Shown here: piece by piece, positions 34,296-44,677 of the stretch
Layout: each line of letters begins with the position of its first letter
Numbering within the stretch: the first letter of the stretch is position 1
Source: Bacteroidales bacterium
GTDB lineage: Bacteria; Bacteroidota; Bacteroidia; Bacteroidales; UBA932
Assembly: GCA_017427385.1 (NCBI GenBank)
Contig: JAFRSW010000004.1
Coordinates: forward strand, 1-64,000
Length of the DNA: 64,000 nt
Direction of reading: 5' to 3'
Notes under the pieces: generated by a model
What the model was told of the DNA's origin: nothing
Database searches by the model: none
The model's input: the letters and a program-made list of their open reading frames with translations, nothing else
Program-made: the position numbers and the translations under genes

Positions 34296-35683
34296 AATAA
34301 TCCTTTGTTATATAGCTCCAGCACCAACTCCCCGAAGAGGGTGTTTGCCCAGGCGAACCAGCTGCGGGTATAACGGGATGCGTCATCCTTCCAGAAGGCC
34401 TCGTGCATGAAGCCGGTGCCGGCGTCGGTGGCCAGCAGGGTCTGGAGGCAGGAGGTGATTTCAGCATCGTCGGTGGAGGTCAGGGCCTGCATGATTATAC
34501 TCATGGGCCAGATCCATCCCTGGCCCACATGGGGACCTCCAACTCCCGCGCCAGCGGAACCACTGAAATAGCAGGGGTTATCTGCGCTCAGCACGAAGCG
34601 GCGGGTGTTCTGCCACACGGGGTCATCGGCGGGAACACAGCCCAGGTATGGCAGCGACAGGAGGTTGGGCACGTTGGCATCGTCCATCAGCAGGCTGCTG
34701 CCGAATCCGTCCACCTCGTAGGCATAGATGCGGCCGTATTTCGGGTGTTCGACAACAGCATACTGCTCAAGCGCAGAGGCCACCTGCGAGGCCAGCGACA
34801 GGCACTCCTCCGCCAGCTTCCTGCACTCGCGCTTCGAGCCGCAATCCACCGTCGAAAGGATCTCCGCCGCCCATCGCAATGCGCTGACAGCGAAGAAGTT
34901 GGATGGCACCAGAAACTCCAGCACCGTGGCATCGTCCGAGGGGCGGAAAGAGGATGCTATCAGCCCGCAGGGCTTCACTGGAGCACCGCGGCCGTCCCAT
35001 CCTTTGGTGTCGAAGGCCCTCTCGGTACGGCGCGCGAAACGGTAGGGCCCATGGCCGTCGTAGCGCTGCTGCTCGCGGAAAGTCCGCAGCACGGCCTTCA
35101 CTGCCTCCATCCACTCCTTCCCGAACACGGATGTATCCCCGGTGGCCTTCCAATAGCCGTAGGCCAGGCGCAGCACGTAGCAGGGGGAATCCAGCTCCCA
35201 CTTGCGCTCGTGCAGCCAGGGGTTCATGTCGGTATGGTCGCTTTCCCACTCGCTGCCGGTCGGGCCCTTGTTGAACGCATTCGCATAAGGGTCCAGCGCC
35301 AGGCAGCGGAACTGCCGCATCAGCACGCCCGCTATCATCTTCCGCAGATGCTCATCCTCGCCGGCCAGGCGGAGATAGGGCCAGACCTGCGCGCCCGAAT
35401 CCCTGAGCCACATGGCGTGAATGTCGCCGGTAATCACGAACGTGTCGCCGGCGGACTCGTCGTATTCCACGGTGGTGTCGAGGGTGTTGGGGAAGCAGTT
35501 GGCGAACATCCAGGCCAGCTTGCCGGGGCCGAGCTTGGCGCAGACCTCGTCGATGGTGCGTTCCACGGCCTCCGAGCGGAAGCAGCGATCCTCCGGCGCA
35601 GGCCGGCAGGACACATACTCCTGCGCCCTTCCGCACTGGCAGAAGAACAGGCCGGCAACCAGAATCATCAGCGTCTTTTTCAT
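34292..35683 (-). CDS. Exo-alpha-1,6-mannosidase (GH125)
   Basis: The 463-residue protein has a signal (MKKTLMILVAGLFFCQCG; a lipobox ending at Cys15 or Cys17 is possible). The GH125 core includes FANCFPNTLDTTVEY, DIHAMWLRDSGAQVWPYL, KGPTGSEWESDHTDMNP and GPHVGQGWIWPMSII. GH125 enzymes cut alpha-1,6-mannose from host N-glycans and related mannans. The ORF is open much further upstream (to 36682), but that extension is antisense to the UPF0597 gene; ATG 35683 follows the divergent promoter directly. Confidence 0.93.
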   Translation of the reverse strand: MKKTLMILVAGLFFCQCGRAQEYVSCRPAPEDRCFRSEAVERTIDEVCAKLGPGKLAWMFANCFPNTLDTTVEYDESAGDTFVITGDIHAMWLRDSGAQVWPYLRLAGEDEHLRKMIAGVLMRQFRCLALDPYANAFNKGPTGSEWESDHTDMNPWLHERKWELDSPCYVLRLAYGYWKATGDTSVFGKEWMEAVKAVLRTFREQQRYDGHGPYRFARRTERAFDTKGWDGRGAPVKPCGLIASSFRPSDDATVLEFLVPSNFFAVSALRWAAEILSTVDCGSKRECRKLAEECLSLASQVASALEQYAVVEHPKYGRIYAYEVDGFGSSLLMDDANVPNLLSLPYLGCVPADDPVWQNTRRFVLSADNPCYFSGSAGAGVGGPHVGQGWIWPMSIIMQALTSTDDAEITSCLQTLLATDAGTGFMHEAFWKDDASRYTRSWFAWANTLFGELVLELYNKGLL

Positions 35684-35688
35684 TTCTA

Positions 35689-35708
35689 CAAAGTTATGAT
35701 TATCTTTG
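35689..35708. promoter_or_regulatory. Compact divergent promoter, third example
   Basis: The minus -7 box TAACTTTG lies at 35696-35689 and the plus -7 box TATCTTTG at 35701-35708, 4 nt apart. ATGs are at 35683 (minus) and 35714 (plus), each 5 nt past the box. Confidence 0.68.
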
Positions 35709-35713
35709 TTAAT

Positions 35714-37054
35714 ATGAAAGACCGTCAGTCGCAAATCATCGACATAATCCACCGGGAGGTAAAGCCCGCCTTGGGCTGCACCGAGCCCATCGCAGTGGCC
35801 CTGGCCGTTGCAAAAGCGGTGGAAATAATCACCGACAACTGCCCATGCATCTGCCCCGAAGGGTGGAGGCTCAGCGCTGCTTTCAGCATCGACGTTGCCG
35901 TGAGCGGCAACATCCTCAAGAACGGGATGGGCGTTGGTATTCCCGGCACCGGGATGGTGGGATTGCCCGTGGCGGCGGCCCTGGGGGCCGTCTGCGGGGA
36001 TTCTGCCCGCGGGCTCGAGGTGCTTGCGGGTCTGGATGCAGCGGCGGTGGCCCGCGCCAAGGAGCTCGTAGCCGGCGGGCGGGTGCACATCAGCGTAGCC
36101 CCGACGGAACGCCTGCTCTATGTTAAGGCCACGGTGTCGGTGGACGGCAGGGCCGAGGCCAGCGCTGAGGTGGATCCTCATGCCTACGCGGTTATCGAAG
36201 ATGACCACGACCGCATAGTGGAAACCAGCTTCGCGGACCGTATCCTCATGTGTTCCGAATCCGGAGCGGCAGCCGTCGAGCGAGCCGCGGATGACGACGG
36301 CCTCACCATACGCGAGATTCTGGAATTCGCAGAGAGCGTGCCCTACGAGAAGATAGCCTTCATCCTGGACGACCGCAAGCTGAACCTCGCCCTGGCCCAG
36401 GAAGGCCTCAGGGGGGATTACGGCCTCAAGGTGGGCAAGGCCATACGCGAGAACCAGGCGGAGGTGTTCGGGGACGACTTCATGTCGTACGCCATGGGCA
36501 TGACCGCGGCGGCATCGGACGCCCGCATGGCGGGATCCACCCTGCCCGCGATGAGCAACAGCGGCAGCGGCAACCAGGGCATCACCGTCAGCATGCCCGT
36601 AATCGCCTATGCCATGCGCTACAAGGTGGACGACGAACGCCTGGCGCGGGCGCTCATCTTGAGTAACCTCGTGGCCATCCACATCAAGAGCTACCTCGGC
36701 AAACTTTCCGCCCTCTGCGGCTGCGTGGTGGCCTCCACCGGATCCGCCTGCGGCATAGTCTGGCTGCAGGGCGGAGGATACGAACAGGTCTGCGCGGCCA
36801 TCAAGAACATGACCGGAAACATCACCGGCATGGTATGCGACGGGGCCAAGGTCGGCTGTGCGATGAAGGTCGCCTCCGGCGTGTCCTGCGCGGTGCAGTC
36901 GGCCGTGCTCGCGATGCGTGACACCTGCATCCCCTCCACCGACGGCATCATCGACGACGATATAGAAAAAACCATACAGAATCTCGGGGCCATCGGGTCC
37001 GCCGGCATGAAGGCCGCCGACCGGATGATCCTCGACATAATGCTTTGCAAATGA
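35714..37054 (+). CDS. UPF0597 / L-cysteine desulfidase (CyuA-like) family protein
   Basis: The 446-residue protein has the family signature VKPALGCTEPIAVALA, GIPGTGMVGLPVAAALG, the SNSGSGNQGI motif, and cysteines in LCGCVVASTGSACGI thought to bind an iron-sulfur cluster. Members include E. coli CyuA (YhaM), which degrades cysteine to pyruvate, sulfide and ammonia, and serine-dehydratase-like relatives. It is coupled by ATGA to a DAACS transporter, like the catabolic gene/transporter pairing of cyuA with cyuP, so cysteine or serine use is likely. Confidence 0.88.
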   Translation: MKDRQSQIIDIIHREVKPALGCTEPIAVALAVAKAVEIITDNCPCICPEGWRLSAAFSIDVAVSGNILKNGMGVGIPGTGMVGLPVAAALGAVCGDSARGLEVLAGLDAAAVARAKELVAGGRVHISVAPTERLLYVKATVSVDGRAEASAEVDPHAYAVIEDDHDRIVETSFADRILMCSESGAAAVERAADDDGLTIREILEFAESVPYEKIAFILDDRKLNLALAQEGLRGDYGLKVGKAIRENQAEVFGDDFMSYAMGMTAAASDARMAGSTLPAMSNSGSGNQGITVSMPVIAYAMRYKVDDERLARALILSNLVAIHIKSYLGKLSALCGCVVASTGSACGIVWLQGGGYEQVCAAIKNMTGNITGMVCDGAKVGCAMKVASGVSCAVQSAVLAMRDTCIPSTDGIIDDDIEKTIQNLGAIGSAGMKAADRMILDIMLCK

Positions 37055-38211
37055 AAAAACTCAAACCCGGTCTGTTTGTCAAGGTGCTGATTGCCATTGC
37101 GGCGGGGGCGCTGCTGGGAATGGTGGCGCCCGAGGTGCTGGTGCGCATTTTCAAGACCTTCAACACCCTGTTCGCTCAGCTGCTCAAGTTCATCGTGCCC
37201 CTGCTGGTGCTCGGGCTGGTAACCCCCGCCATAGCCAACGTGGGGCGCGGAGCGGGCAAGATGCTGCTGGCGGTTCTGGCCATCGCATACCTGTCCACCA
37301 TCTGCTCGGGCTTCTTCGCCCATGTGTGCGGATCTAACCTGATGCCGCATTACCTGCAGGCCGGGGAGCTTTCGGCCGAGACTATGTCCGCGAAGGAATT
37401 CCTGCCGTATTTCGACCTCAAGATCCCTCCGCTCTGCGACATAATGACCGCCCTCGTGTTCTCGTTCATGCTGGGCGTGGGAATGATTTTCATCGGCTCG
37501 GGCGCCCTCAAGAGGGGCTTCGATGAGTTCGGGGAAATCATCAAGCTCACCATCGAAAAGGCCATCATCCCCCTCCTGCCCTGGTACATCTTCACGATGA
37601 TGTGCGAGATGAGCGCGAAGGGCGTGATTTCAGTGGTGCTGGGTTCAGGTGCCAAGATAATCCTCACCGGGGTGGTGCTGACGCTGATATGGCTGGTGAT
37701 CCAGTACTGCATCGCCGGCGCGATAGCCGGGAAGAACCCCTTCAAGTGCCTTTGGAACATGATTCCGGCCTACCTGACCGCATTCTCCATCTGCTCATCC
37801 TCCGCCGCCATCCCGGTCACCGCCTCGTGCGCGAAGAAGAACGGGCTGGAGGATGATATAGTGGATTTCACCATCCCCCTCTGCTCCACCGTGCACATGT
37901 GCGGATCCACCATCAAGCTGGCTGTATCCGCGATAGCCGTGGCCTACATTTTCGGGGTGCCGGTGCCGTTCGCGGTGTATGTGAACTTCGTTCTGATGCA
38001 GGGGATAGCCGCGGTCGCAGCCCCGGGCGTGATGGGCGGAGTGCTGATGGCTTCGGTGGGCCTGCTGGAATCCATCATGGGATTCACGCCGGACCAGACG
38101 GCCCTCGTTATGACTCTCTACCTGGCCCTGGACGGCTATGGCCCCGGCTGCAACGTGACCGGCGACGGCGCCATCGCCATAGTGATAGATAAACTGTTCA
38201 AAAAGAAGTAG
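37051..38211 (+). CDS. Dicarboxylate/amino-acid:cation symporter (DAACS family)
   Basis: The 386-residue protein has about 8 membrane helices plus re-entrant loops. Visible are the serine-rich hairpin motif SICSSSAAIPVT, the family segment PLCSTVHMCGSTI, and GYGPGCNVTGDGAIAIVIDKL. The family takes up glutamate, aspartate, serine or related amino acids with Na+ or H+. It overlaps the UPF0597 gene (ATGA at 37051), so it likely imports that enzyme's substrate, serine or cysteine; this is inference from context. Confidence 0.92.
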   Translation: MKKLKPGLFVKVLIAIAAGALLGMVAPEVLVRIFKTFNTLFAQLLKFIVPLLVLGLVTPAIANVGRGAGKMLLAVLAIAYLSTICSGFFAHVCGSNLMPHYLQAGELSAETMSAKEFLPYFDLKIPPLCDIMTALVFSFMLGVGMIFIGSGALKRGFDEFGEIIKLTIEKAIIPLLPWYIFTMMCEMSAKGVISVVLGSGAKIILTGVVLTLIWLVIQYCIAGAIAGKNPFKCLWNMIPAYLTAFSICSSSAAIPVTASCAKKNGLEDDIVDFTIPLCSTVHMCGSTIKLAVSAIAVAYIFGVPVPFAVYVNFVLMQGIAAVAAPGVMGGVLMASVGLLESIMGFTPDQTALVMTLYLALDGYGPGCNVTGDGAIAIVIDKLFKKK

Positions 38212-38213
38212 TT

Positions 38214-39407
38214 ATGAGAAGATTTCTGCTGCCAGCCTTGCTGCTGCTGGCCTGCTGCTCGTGCCAGAACAACGGGAAAAGCGAAGGCCAGATGAAGGCC
38301 CGTGTGATCCAACCCCTCTTTGCCATGGACGAGGCCGGGCTGGATGCGAGCTATGAATGGACCCTGCGCGAGCTACGCGACTGCGATCCCAGCCTGGATA
38401 TAGTTGTGCTGCCGGAATTCAGCGAGGTGCCTGGAAAGACCAGCGCCCCCGGCTTCCTGGAGACAGTTCACAAGTATGGCCCCCAGCTGCTTGAGGCCTG
38501 CCAGGAGACTGCCCGCCGCTGCAGCACCCTGGTGTTCTGCGGGGCGATAGACACCTCCTGCGAAAAACCCCGCAATGCCATCTTCGTCTATGGCCGGGAC
38601 GGCTCCCTTCTCGGGAAGTATTACAAGGAGCACCTCACCGCCGGCGAGTGGCAGAAGTACGGGCTGGACAAGAGCTATACCGAACAGTGGAACGAGCCGT
38701 ACTTGCTTGATATTGAGGGTGTTCGCTACATGTTCCTGATCTGCTACGACTTCTATTTCTACGAGAACTACTCCAACATCGCCCGCTGGAAGCCGGATGT
38801 GATCATCGGCGCTTCGCATCAGCGCAGCGATCCCCATCACGTGCTGGACATTATCGACCAGTTCTGTGCCTACAATACAGGTGCGTACCTTGTGCGCGCA
38901 TCCGTCTCCATGGGCAGGAACTCCGATATCGGAGGATGCTCCTGCGTGGTGGGCCCGGACGGAAAGATTATGGGAAACCTCTATTCTAAGGTGGACCATC
39001 TGGACGTGTGCTTCGATCCGCATAAGAAGTTCCTGAAGCCTGCGGGATACGGCAATCCCCCCGCCATGCATTCGGAGTATATAGAGATAGGCCGCAGGCC
39101 CTGGAAGTATCGCCCGGGCGGCAGCGCCATAGTGCCACCGCTCTCCGAGCAGCCTTCCGAACGCACCAGAGTCTATAGTAACGATCTCGCCACCCTCGGC
39201 GCTGCCGTTGCCACAGGCGTGCAGGAAATCGCCTTCGACCTCGACGCCTCCTCCGATTGGGAGTCTGTGCTGAGGCCCATCATGGCCAAGCTGGCCTGCC
39301 ACGCCATCATGAACATCCGCCTCAAGGGCGACTGGACTCCCGAAGCCCGCTCCCGCCTCGAAGAAATAGTTTTTGCATACGATGCGGTGGAATATGTTTA
39401 TTATTGA
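38214..39407 (+). CDS. Carbon-nitrogen hydrolase (nitrilase superfamily) lipoprotein
   Basis: The 397-residue protein has an SPII signal (LLLLACCSC), so it sits in the envelope, unusual for this mostly cytoplasmic superfamily. The Glu-Lys-Cys triad is visible: Glu in VVLPEFSE, Lys in GKYYKEHL, Cys in FLICYDFYF. It amidates or cleaves C-N bonds of unknown substrate. A C-terminal 90-residue part after the hydrolase fold is not recognised. It begins 2 nt after the transporter and closes the three-gene operon. Confidence 0.88.
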   Translation: MRRFLLPALLLLACCSCQNNGKSEGQMKARVIQPLFAMDEAGLDASYEWTLRELRDCDPSLDIVVLPEFSEVPGKTSAPGFLETVHKYGPQLLEACQETARRCSTLVFCGAIDTSCEKPRNAIFVYGRDGSLLGKYYKEHLTAGEWQKYGLDKSYTEQWNEPYLLDIEGVRYMFLICYDFYFYENYSNIARWKPDVIIGASHQRSDPHHVLDIIDQFCAYNTGAYLVRASVSMGRNSDIGGCSCVVGPDGKIMGNLYSKVDHLDVCFDPHKKFLKPAGYGNPPAMHSEYIEIGRRPWKYRPGGSAIVPPLSEQPSERTRVYSNDLATLGAAVATGVQEIAFDLDASSDWESVLRPIMAKLACHAIMNIRLKGDWTPEARSRLEEIVFAYDAVEYVYY

Positions 39408-39445
39408 TTATTTGGAAGCTGACGTAAAACAACTAGCTTGCTTTT

Positions 39446-40707
39446 TCAGCGGATAACAATCTCCGAACGGTCGGGGCCGACGGAGATGATGCGGATGGGG
39501 CACCCGGTCTCTTTCTCAATGAAAGCCACGTAGTTCTTGAACGCTTCGGGGAAGTCCTCGTAGCGACGGACCTTAGTGATGTCTTCTTTCCAGCCGGGGA
39601 ACTCGGTGTAGACGGGAGTGACATCGTTGGGGCATTCGAACGGGAAGTCGGTAACGGTCTGTCCGTCAATCTGATAAGCGGTTGCGACCTTCACCGTGTC
39701 GAAGCCGTTCATCACATCTGCCTTCATCATTATCAGTTCGGTGACCCCGTTCATCATCACGGCATACTTCAGGGCCACGAGGTCCAGCCAGCCGCAGCGG
39801 CGAGGACGACCGGTGGTGGCGCCGTACTCGCGTCCGATCTGGCGCAGACGCTCTCCGGTGGCATCGAACAGTTCGGTGGGGAAAGGGCCGCTGCCCACGC
39901 GGGTGCAGTAGGCCTTGAAGATACCCATCACCTTGCCCACCCGGCTGGGAGCCACTCCCAGTCCGGTGCAGACGCCGGCACTCATGGTGTTGGACGAGGT
40001 CACGAAGGGATAGGTGCCGAAGTCGATGTCCAGCATCGAGCCCTGTGCTCCTTCCGCCAGCACGGGGACGTCGTTGTCCAGGTAGCGGTTTACTGTGAAT
40101 TCGCTGTCGATGAAGGTGAACCTCTTCATCTTCTCCACCGCCTGGAACCACTTCACTTCGTAGTCGGTGATGTCGAAGGGAAACTTATACTGGGAGAGAA
40201 GGCCGAAGTGCTTGTATTTCAGCGCCTCATAGCGCTGGATGAACTCGGGCGAGAGGGTGTCTCCAACGCGGAGGCCGTTGCGCCCGGTCTTATCCATATA
40301 GGTAGGGCCTATGCCCTTGAGGGTGGAACCTATCTTCCCCTTGCCCTTGGCCGCCTCGCTGGCGGCATCCAGCATCCTGTGGGTGGGAAGGATGAGGTGG
40401 GCCTTTTTGGAAATGAGAAGCTTGCCGGTGATGTCTATGCCTTTGGCCTCGATGGCCTCTATTTCATCCTGCAGGATGACAGGGTCCACCACCACTCCGT
40501 TGCCTATGATATTCACCGAATCCGGACGGAAGATGCCGGAGGGAACGGTGTGGAGCACGAAGCCGTCTCCGTCGAAAACGAGGGAATGGCCTGCATTCGG
40601 ACCGCCCTGGAAGCGGGCGATAACCTTATAATCCGGGGTCAGCACATCGACCACTTTGCCTTTGCCCTCATCGCCCCATTGGAGGCCGAGGACCACGTCT
40701 ACCTTCT

Positions 40708-40711
<4 letters not shown>
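39446..40711 (-). CDS. purA: Adenylosuccinate synthetase
   Basis: The 421-residue enzyme has [12 protein letters not shown], the GTP loop, and [35 protein letters not shown] and [12 protein letters not shown]. It joins IMP and aspartate using GTP, the first step to AMP. It is the last gene of the operon purC-purB-purA; its ATG overlaps the purB stop (40708-40711). Confidence 0.97.
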
Positions 40712-41999
<1,288 letters not shown>

Positions 42000-42003
<4 letters not shown>

Positions 42004-42944
42004 AGGGTTTTCAGGAATGCGTCGATGTTCTTTTCTATGCGTGCTGCGGGATCCGGGTCCTCTGCCTTGACGAAGGGTACGCCGGTGATGTGTTCGTAGA
42101 GTTCGATGTAGCGGTCGGTGATGCCGGCCACGACCTGAGGCGTCATCTCGGGCACCTTCTGCCCGGCCTGGCCCTGGAATCCGTTTGCCATCAGCCACTC
42201 ACGCACGAATTCCTTGGAGAGCTGTTTCTGGTGCTCGCCCTTCGCGAGGCGTTCCTCGTAGCCCTCGGCGTAGAAATAGCGGGAGGAGTCGGGGGTGTGG
42301 ATTTCATCCATCAGGATGATGCGGCCGTCGCGCTTGCCGAACTCATATTTGGTGTCCACCAGGATGAGGCCCTTGCCGGCCGCCATCCCGGTGCCGCGCG
42401 CGAACAGGGCCCTGGTGTATTTTTCGAGTTGCTCGTAATCCTCCCTGCTGACTATGCCGCGGGCGATTATATCCTCCTTGGAGATATCCTCGTCGTGGCC
42501 CTCATCCGCCTTGGTGGTGGGGGTGATGATGGGCTCGGGGAAACGCTCGTTCTCCACCATGCCGTCCGGGAGAGGAACCCCGCAGAGGCTGCGCTTGCCC
42601 GCCTTGTACTCGCGCCAGGCGTGGCCGGTGAGGTATCCGCGGATGACCATTTCCACCTTGAAGGGCTCGCAGCGCCAGCCTATCGTGGCCATGGGATCCA
42701 CCTCCGCAATCTTCCAGTTGGGGATGATGTCGGCTGTGGCGTCGAGGAATTTGGAGGCTATCTGGTTGAGGACCTGGCCCTTGAAGGGGATGCCTTCGGG
42801 CAGCACCACATCGAACGCCGAGATGCGGTCGGTGGCCACCATCACCAGATAATCTTTGCCTATGGAATATACGTCGCGGACTTTACCAGTGTACTTGGCC
42901 ACCTGTCCGGGGAGGTTGAATTCGGTACGGATGAGAGCTTTCAT
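42000..42944 (-). CDS. purC: SAICAR synthetase (phosphoribosylaminoimidazole-succinocarboxamide synthase)
   Basis: The 314-residue enzyme has [46 protein letters not shown] and [12 protein letters not shown], all family hallmarks; this is the longer eukaryote-like/Bacteroidota form. It joins CAIR and aspartate. It leads the operon purC-purB-purA, so three enzymes acting on or making succinyl intermediates are co-translated. No clear -7 box is seen upstream (42945-43030). Confidence 0.97.
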
Positions 42945-43030
42945 TTCAGGTAATTCACTATCCGTGCACGAATATACTCAATTTTCTTGATTTACGGAAG
43001 CGTACCTGCCAATAAAAAGCCAAAAGTCCG

Positions 43031-44560
43031 TCAATTGAGCCGCACCATCGTGGTCACGACCATGCCGGCGTTGCCATCGGAGCCGACGCTGGTTTTGATC
43101 TTGCCGCGGTCTACGCCCACGACGGAGGTGTAGAAATTCAGCTGCGTGCCGTTCGTCATATAGGCCACGAATTGGAGGGTAAGCGAAGCCGCTTCGAAGC
43201 GTTCGAGCCTGAGGGTCCCGGGAACGATCTTTCCCTGATACTCCGAGGCGCTGCTCCAGTCAAGCGTGACATACTCGGCCGCATCCTTGGAAAGATCACA
43301 TTCCCAGTAGCCGGCCGTGCCGTCGATGGTATAAGCCACCCCGTCCACATACTCTCCTTGATTTGAAGGATAGTGGACCGGCAACTTTCTGGTGGAAACG
43401 GTGCCGGCCTTGGGATCCAGGGTGTGAATCTCAGCACCGTCATACTCGTTTCCGCCCCACCAGCTGAGTTTGTCCGTTGTGGAGATATAAACCCCGTCCG
43501 GGTCCACTCTCCCGTTAAATGTGCAGATGAGGTTTCCTAGTGAGACTGAACTTACGGATACGCTAAGATTGTAAAAGTCTGTACAGGCTACGGTCCTGGT
43601 CCAGGAATCTTTACCATCTCCCTCCTCGATTTCTTTCTCATAAGTATCAGCATAATACAGCTTTCCGCCTATGGAAAGAAGGAAGGACTCTTTGCTCGCT
43701 TCCACCTGGAGGAGTACGGGCTCAAAGGAAGGAGGAGCGATGATTCCCTGCATTCCGCCATTAGCGCCCGGGTAGCCGAAAGTCCCGCCAAGACAGCTGC
43801 CGCCAGCAGGATAGAGTTTCCAGCAGGAGATATTGTTTCCCAGCACGTTGACGGCATCCAGCGTGTTGCCATTGTCCTGCAGACGGATAAGTGACGGTAG
43901 CCCTCCGGGATAGATTCCATCATAATTCCATCCGCCGGCCCTCACAAACAGGTCCTTACCCAACTGATGGAACCAGCCATTCAGGAAAGTGGGCTGCTTG
44001 AAGCCGTCGTCCATTCCGTCCGGTGCACCGGACTCCAGAGTCCATTCGAACAGGGCGCCGTCGCTCTTTCGGATCAGGTAGTGTGCGCCGTGGCGGTCGT
44101 GATACTCTTCGCTGAACCCGTTGATTATCTTGCTAAGGGCCGACCGTGCGGAACCTTGCGGGATCGTGCCGTTTGACCATCCTTCTCTAACGTCCAGGTG
44201 GCAGTTTGCAAGCCATATCCAGCCTTCTCCCACCGGGAAGATGAAATTGGGGCAGATTATCAGTTCGGCCTTTATGGTTTCGGCAACCTCTCCGTTGACA
44301 CCTTCCACATCTACATCATATGAGACCTGTACCATCGTTCCATCCTCGGATACGGTGTAAAGGGTCTTGGGGCCGATTGAAATGTCGCCTTCGGCCTTTG
44401 TGGCGGTGCCTGTACCCTGTGCCAGGGCCAGCATATTGGAACCGGCGATGTTGGCTTTGCGGAAGGTGACCTTGGCTTTGGAACCGTTCCCTTCTTTTTC
44501 GCAGGAAACAAATAGGAAAGCAGAAAGAATCAAAAGGATTCCGAAAAAGATCTTTTTCAT
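43031..44560 (-). CDS. Lipoprotein of unknown function (beta-rich)
   Basis: The 509-residue protein starts MKKIFFGILLILSAFLFVSC, an SPII signal, then a linker and about 450 residues of beta-rich sequence with many W/Y-G turns (GWIWLANCHLDVREG, GGWNYDGIYPGGLP), reminiscent of a propeller, but no family is recognised. The ORF can be extended to 44623 but the lipoprotein start is far better. It is transcribed from the operator-carrying promoter at 44578-44625, divergent to the sensor kinase, and so probably a target of that system. Confidence 0.72.
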   Translation of the reverse strand: MKKIFFGILLILSAFLFVSCEKEGNGSKAKVTFRKANIAGSNMLALAQGTGTATKAEGDISIGPKTLYTVSEDGTMVQVSYDVDVEGVNGEVAETIKAELIICPNFIFPVGEGWIWLANCHLDVREGWSNGTIPQGSARSALSKIINGFSEEYHDRHGAHYLIRKSDGALFEWTLESGAPDGMDDGFKQPTFLNGWFHQLGKDLFVRAGGWNYDGIYPGGLPSLIRLQDNGNTLDAVNVLGNNISCWKLYPAGGSCLGGTFGYPGANGGMQGIIAPPSFEPVLLQVEASKESFLLSIGGKLYYADTYEKEIEEGDGKDSWTRTVACTDFYNLSVSVSSVSLGNLICTFNGRVDPDGVYISTTDKLSWWGGNEYDGAEIHTLDPKAGTVSTRKLPVHYPSNQGEYVDGVAYTIDGTAGYWECDLSKDAAEYVTLDWSSASEYQGKIVPGTLRLERFEAASLTLQFVAYMTNGTQLNFYTSVVGVDRGKIKTSVGSDGNAGMVVTTMVRLN

Positions 44561-44577
44561 AATGAACGTGTTTTTTG

Positions 44578-44670
44578 CAAAGTTATTCGGTATGGATGAG
44601 ACTCTTGTGGTGAAATCCACCACAAACCGCTGATTACTAATGGGATTCCCAGCGAAATAGAGTATATTTG
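44578..44670. promoter_or_regulatory. Divergent control region with palindromic operator
   Basis: The minus -7 box TAACTTTG (44585-44578) serves the lipoprotein gene. A palindrome, arms TTGTGGTG (44605-44612) and CACCACAA (44618-44625) around AAATC, lies 19 nt upstream of that box and takes the place of a -33 element. The plus -7 box TATATTTG (44663-44670) serves the sensor kinase, 37 nt beyond the palindrome. The same palindrome recurs at 51973-51993. Confidence 0.75.
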
Positions 44671-44677
44671 TAAGAGG

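Noticed and set aside
34292-36682. GH125 frame extended to 796 residues
   Set aside because: The added N-terminal part is antisense to the UPF0597 gene and passes through the divergent promoter; the signal peptide begins at 35683.
39408-39445. Bidirectional terminator between the nitrilase gene and purA
   Set aside because: Only a weak AGCTGAC/...TTCAGC pairing with interruptions is seen, not enough to call.
42945-43030. Purine riboswitch upstream of purC
   Set aside because: I see neither the paired-loop purine aptamer nor a terminator in the 86-nt gap.
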